Below, piece by piece: positions 62,830-64,000 of a DNA stretch of 64,000 nucleotides (positions within the stretch are counted from its first letter, which is position 1; every line of letters begins with the position of its first letter). The notes under the pieces are model-generated. The model saw only the letters and a program-made list of their open reading frames with translations, was not told the DNA's origin and made no database searches. Source of the stretch: Otis tarda (Eukaryota > Chordata > Aves > Otidiformes > Otididae); contig CM048557.1 in assembly GCA_026413225.1 (NCBI GenBank), positions 19,880,871-19,944,870 on the forward strand, in the 5' to 3' direction. The position numbers were made by a program, and so were the translations under genes.

Positions 62830-64000
62830 AATGTATGCTGGGCACGCTGTGATGTGCTTTTCCAATGCAGAGATCTGTAAGGGGCCAGATCCTCCCAGGG
62901 CTGTGAGCTGACATTGCTCTTTTGATTTAATTAATCACAATAGTGCTTTGAACCGTTCTTTTGGAGTATAATTGCCAGGGCAGGGAGGTGGATGGTTCAG
63001 TTGGGTTTATTCCTGTTCCTCAGCCTGGGAGGATGGCTACATTGTCTGGGATTCCCTTCCATGCGGTCACTCTGCTTTTCCCTGGAGGCTGGAAATATCG
63101 CTTTTCCGTGGGGGCTGGAAATGCCGCTTTCCTCTATGGGTCTCCGGGACCCTCCTCTGGCTGCCGATGCTGGGCGAGCTTATTCTGCGCCATGCCAACG
63201 GCTCTGGCCGGGCAGAAGAGACACACTCCTCGCCCCTTTATATTTAATTGAGCAGCTGGCTGGGTGGGAGATGGAATTCAGGAGTGCCGGACTTGCATCC
63301 CATGCCTTGGGCACCCCCTGGCTCCCCTGTGCTTGCGGGTGCCTGCTGGTCTCCAGCTGGGATGTAGAGGATGTCAAGGTTGGGGCATGGAGGTTATTTG
63401 GACAGGCATTTTTCCAGTGAGCTTAGGATTTCCCTGGCTGGTAATGCAGCCTCTAAACCTCACCTCTTGAATTAGTTTCTTGCCTTGGAAGGGAAACTGG
63501 CTTCTTTGGCCATCCAGTCCCTCCCATCTTCTCCTGGGTCCCATTCTGGACCCAGGGGAGTTGGCAGAAAGGCTTCTACTGGTTGCATGGACCCCTGGAA
63601 TGGCAAGCGGGCAGGAGGAGCTGACTCCTCTCTGTTCATCTCCTGTTTGGCTCTTTCCCTGGTCTCAGCCCAGAGGGACTGAGATCTTGGCTACAGATCC
63701 CTGTTTCAGGACAGAACGAAGGGTGTGGAAACCTCCACGTGGGCGTGCAGCAGGCAAGGATGGGCTCGGATTTGGGGCCAGGCAAATGAACCGGGGTGGG
63801 AATCACCTATGCACAGCTTCATGGCAACTTATTTTGCAGGAGGGCAGATGAGGGGGGAGGCACATGTGCCTCATACACAGAAAAGGGGTGTCCAAAGAGC
63901 TGTCTTTGTCACAGCCCAAGCCACAGGTGTTTTCCTGCCCTTAATGGTGTCTCTAAGTTCCTCCTGCTGTGGATATGGGACTTCTGATGGCCAGGAGACT
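62357..64000 (+). other. LSP1: LSP1 intron following the MTSAV exon, partial
   Basis: No further exon was recognised up to the window end. It contains a C15 run (62574-62588) and a T27 run (62799-62825), both places where assembly errors are likely. Confidence 0.6.

Noticed and set aside
61940..62914. 324-codon minus-strand open frame
   Set aside because: It is antisense to the LSP1 first exon and promoter, built from poly-Lys (the T27 run) and Pro/Ser-rich GC-biased sequence; no domain.

Overview
The window is vertebrate nuclear DNA, and almost certainly from a bird. Coding sequence is split into small GT-AG exons, interspersed repeats are sparse, one repeat is a CR1 LINE tail (about 46781-46985), and the conserved exons look most like avian proteins. 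A solo-LTR-like element (16598-16995) resembles a family I associate with neoavian birds. That would argue against a galliform, but this rests on memory.

The gene order matches the CTSD - SYT8 - TNNI2 - LSP1 neighbourhood (human 11p15.5, chicken chromosome 5 as I recall). Minus strand: the first four coding exons of cathepsin D (CTSD, 3662-8485; later exons lie left of the window) and a complete six-exon cytosolic 5'-nucleotidase 1A-like gene (18269-22542, with a TATA promoter near 24440). Plus strand: a complete eight-exon synaptotagmin 8 (SYT8, 28369-31200), a complete fast skeletal troponin I (TNNI2, 44913-48960, including a 7-nt microexon), and two alternative first coding exons of LSP1 (49960-50039 and 62298-62356), both ending in phase 2.

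Between genes: 8.8-16.6 kb is GC-rich non-coding sequence. 24.4-28.3 kb separates the divergent nucleotidase and SYT8 genes. 31.2-43.1 kb (SYT8-TNNI2) holds the most unusual structure: about ten copies of a 190-bp satellite (36911-38860) joined directly to about 13 copies of a ~41-bp repeat (38861-39438). This block has a 58-bp sequence on its left edge whose inverted copy lies 4.4 kb away, and a broken phosphatase-like pseudogene on its right edge. 50-64 kb is LSP1 intron.

The genes do not form a pathway. Together they are a conserved syntenic block: lysosomal protease, purine nucleotide catabolism, membrane-fusion C2 protein, fast-muscle thin-filament regulator and leukocyte actin-binding protein. 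The strongest candidates for novelty are the composite satellite block, an avian SYT8 that keeps most Ca2+-ligand aspartates, the extra 5'-nucleotidase gene in this interval, and several perfect palindromes. No prokaryotic-type system, CRISPR array or RNA gene was found.
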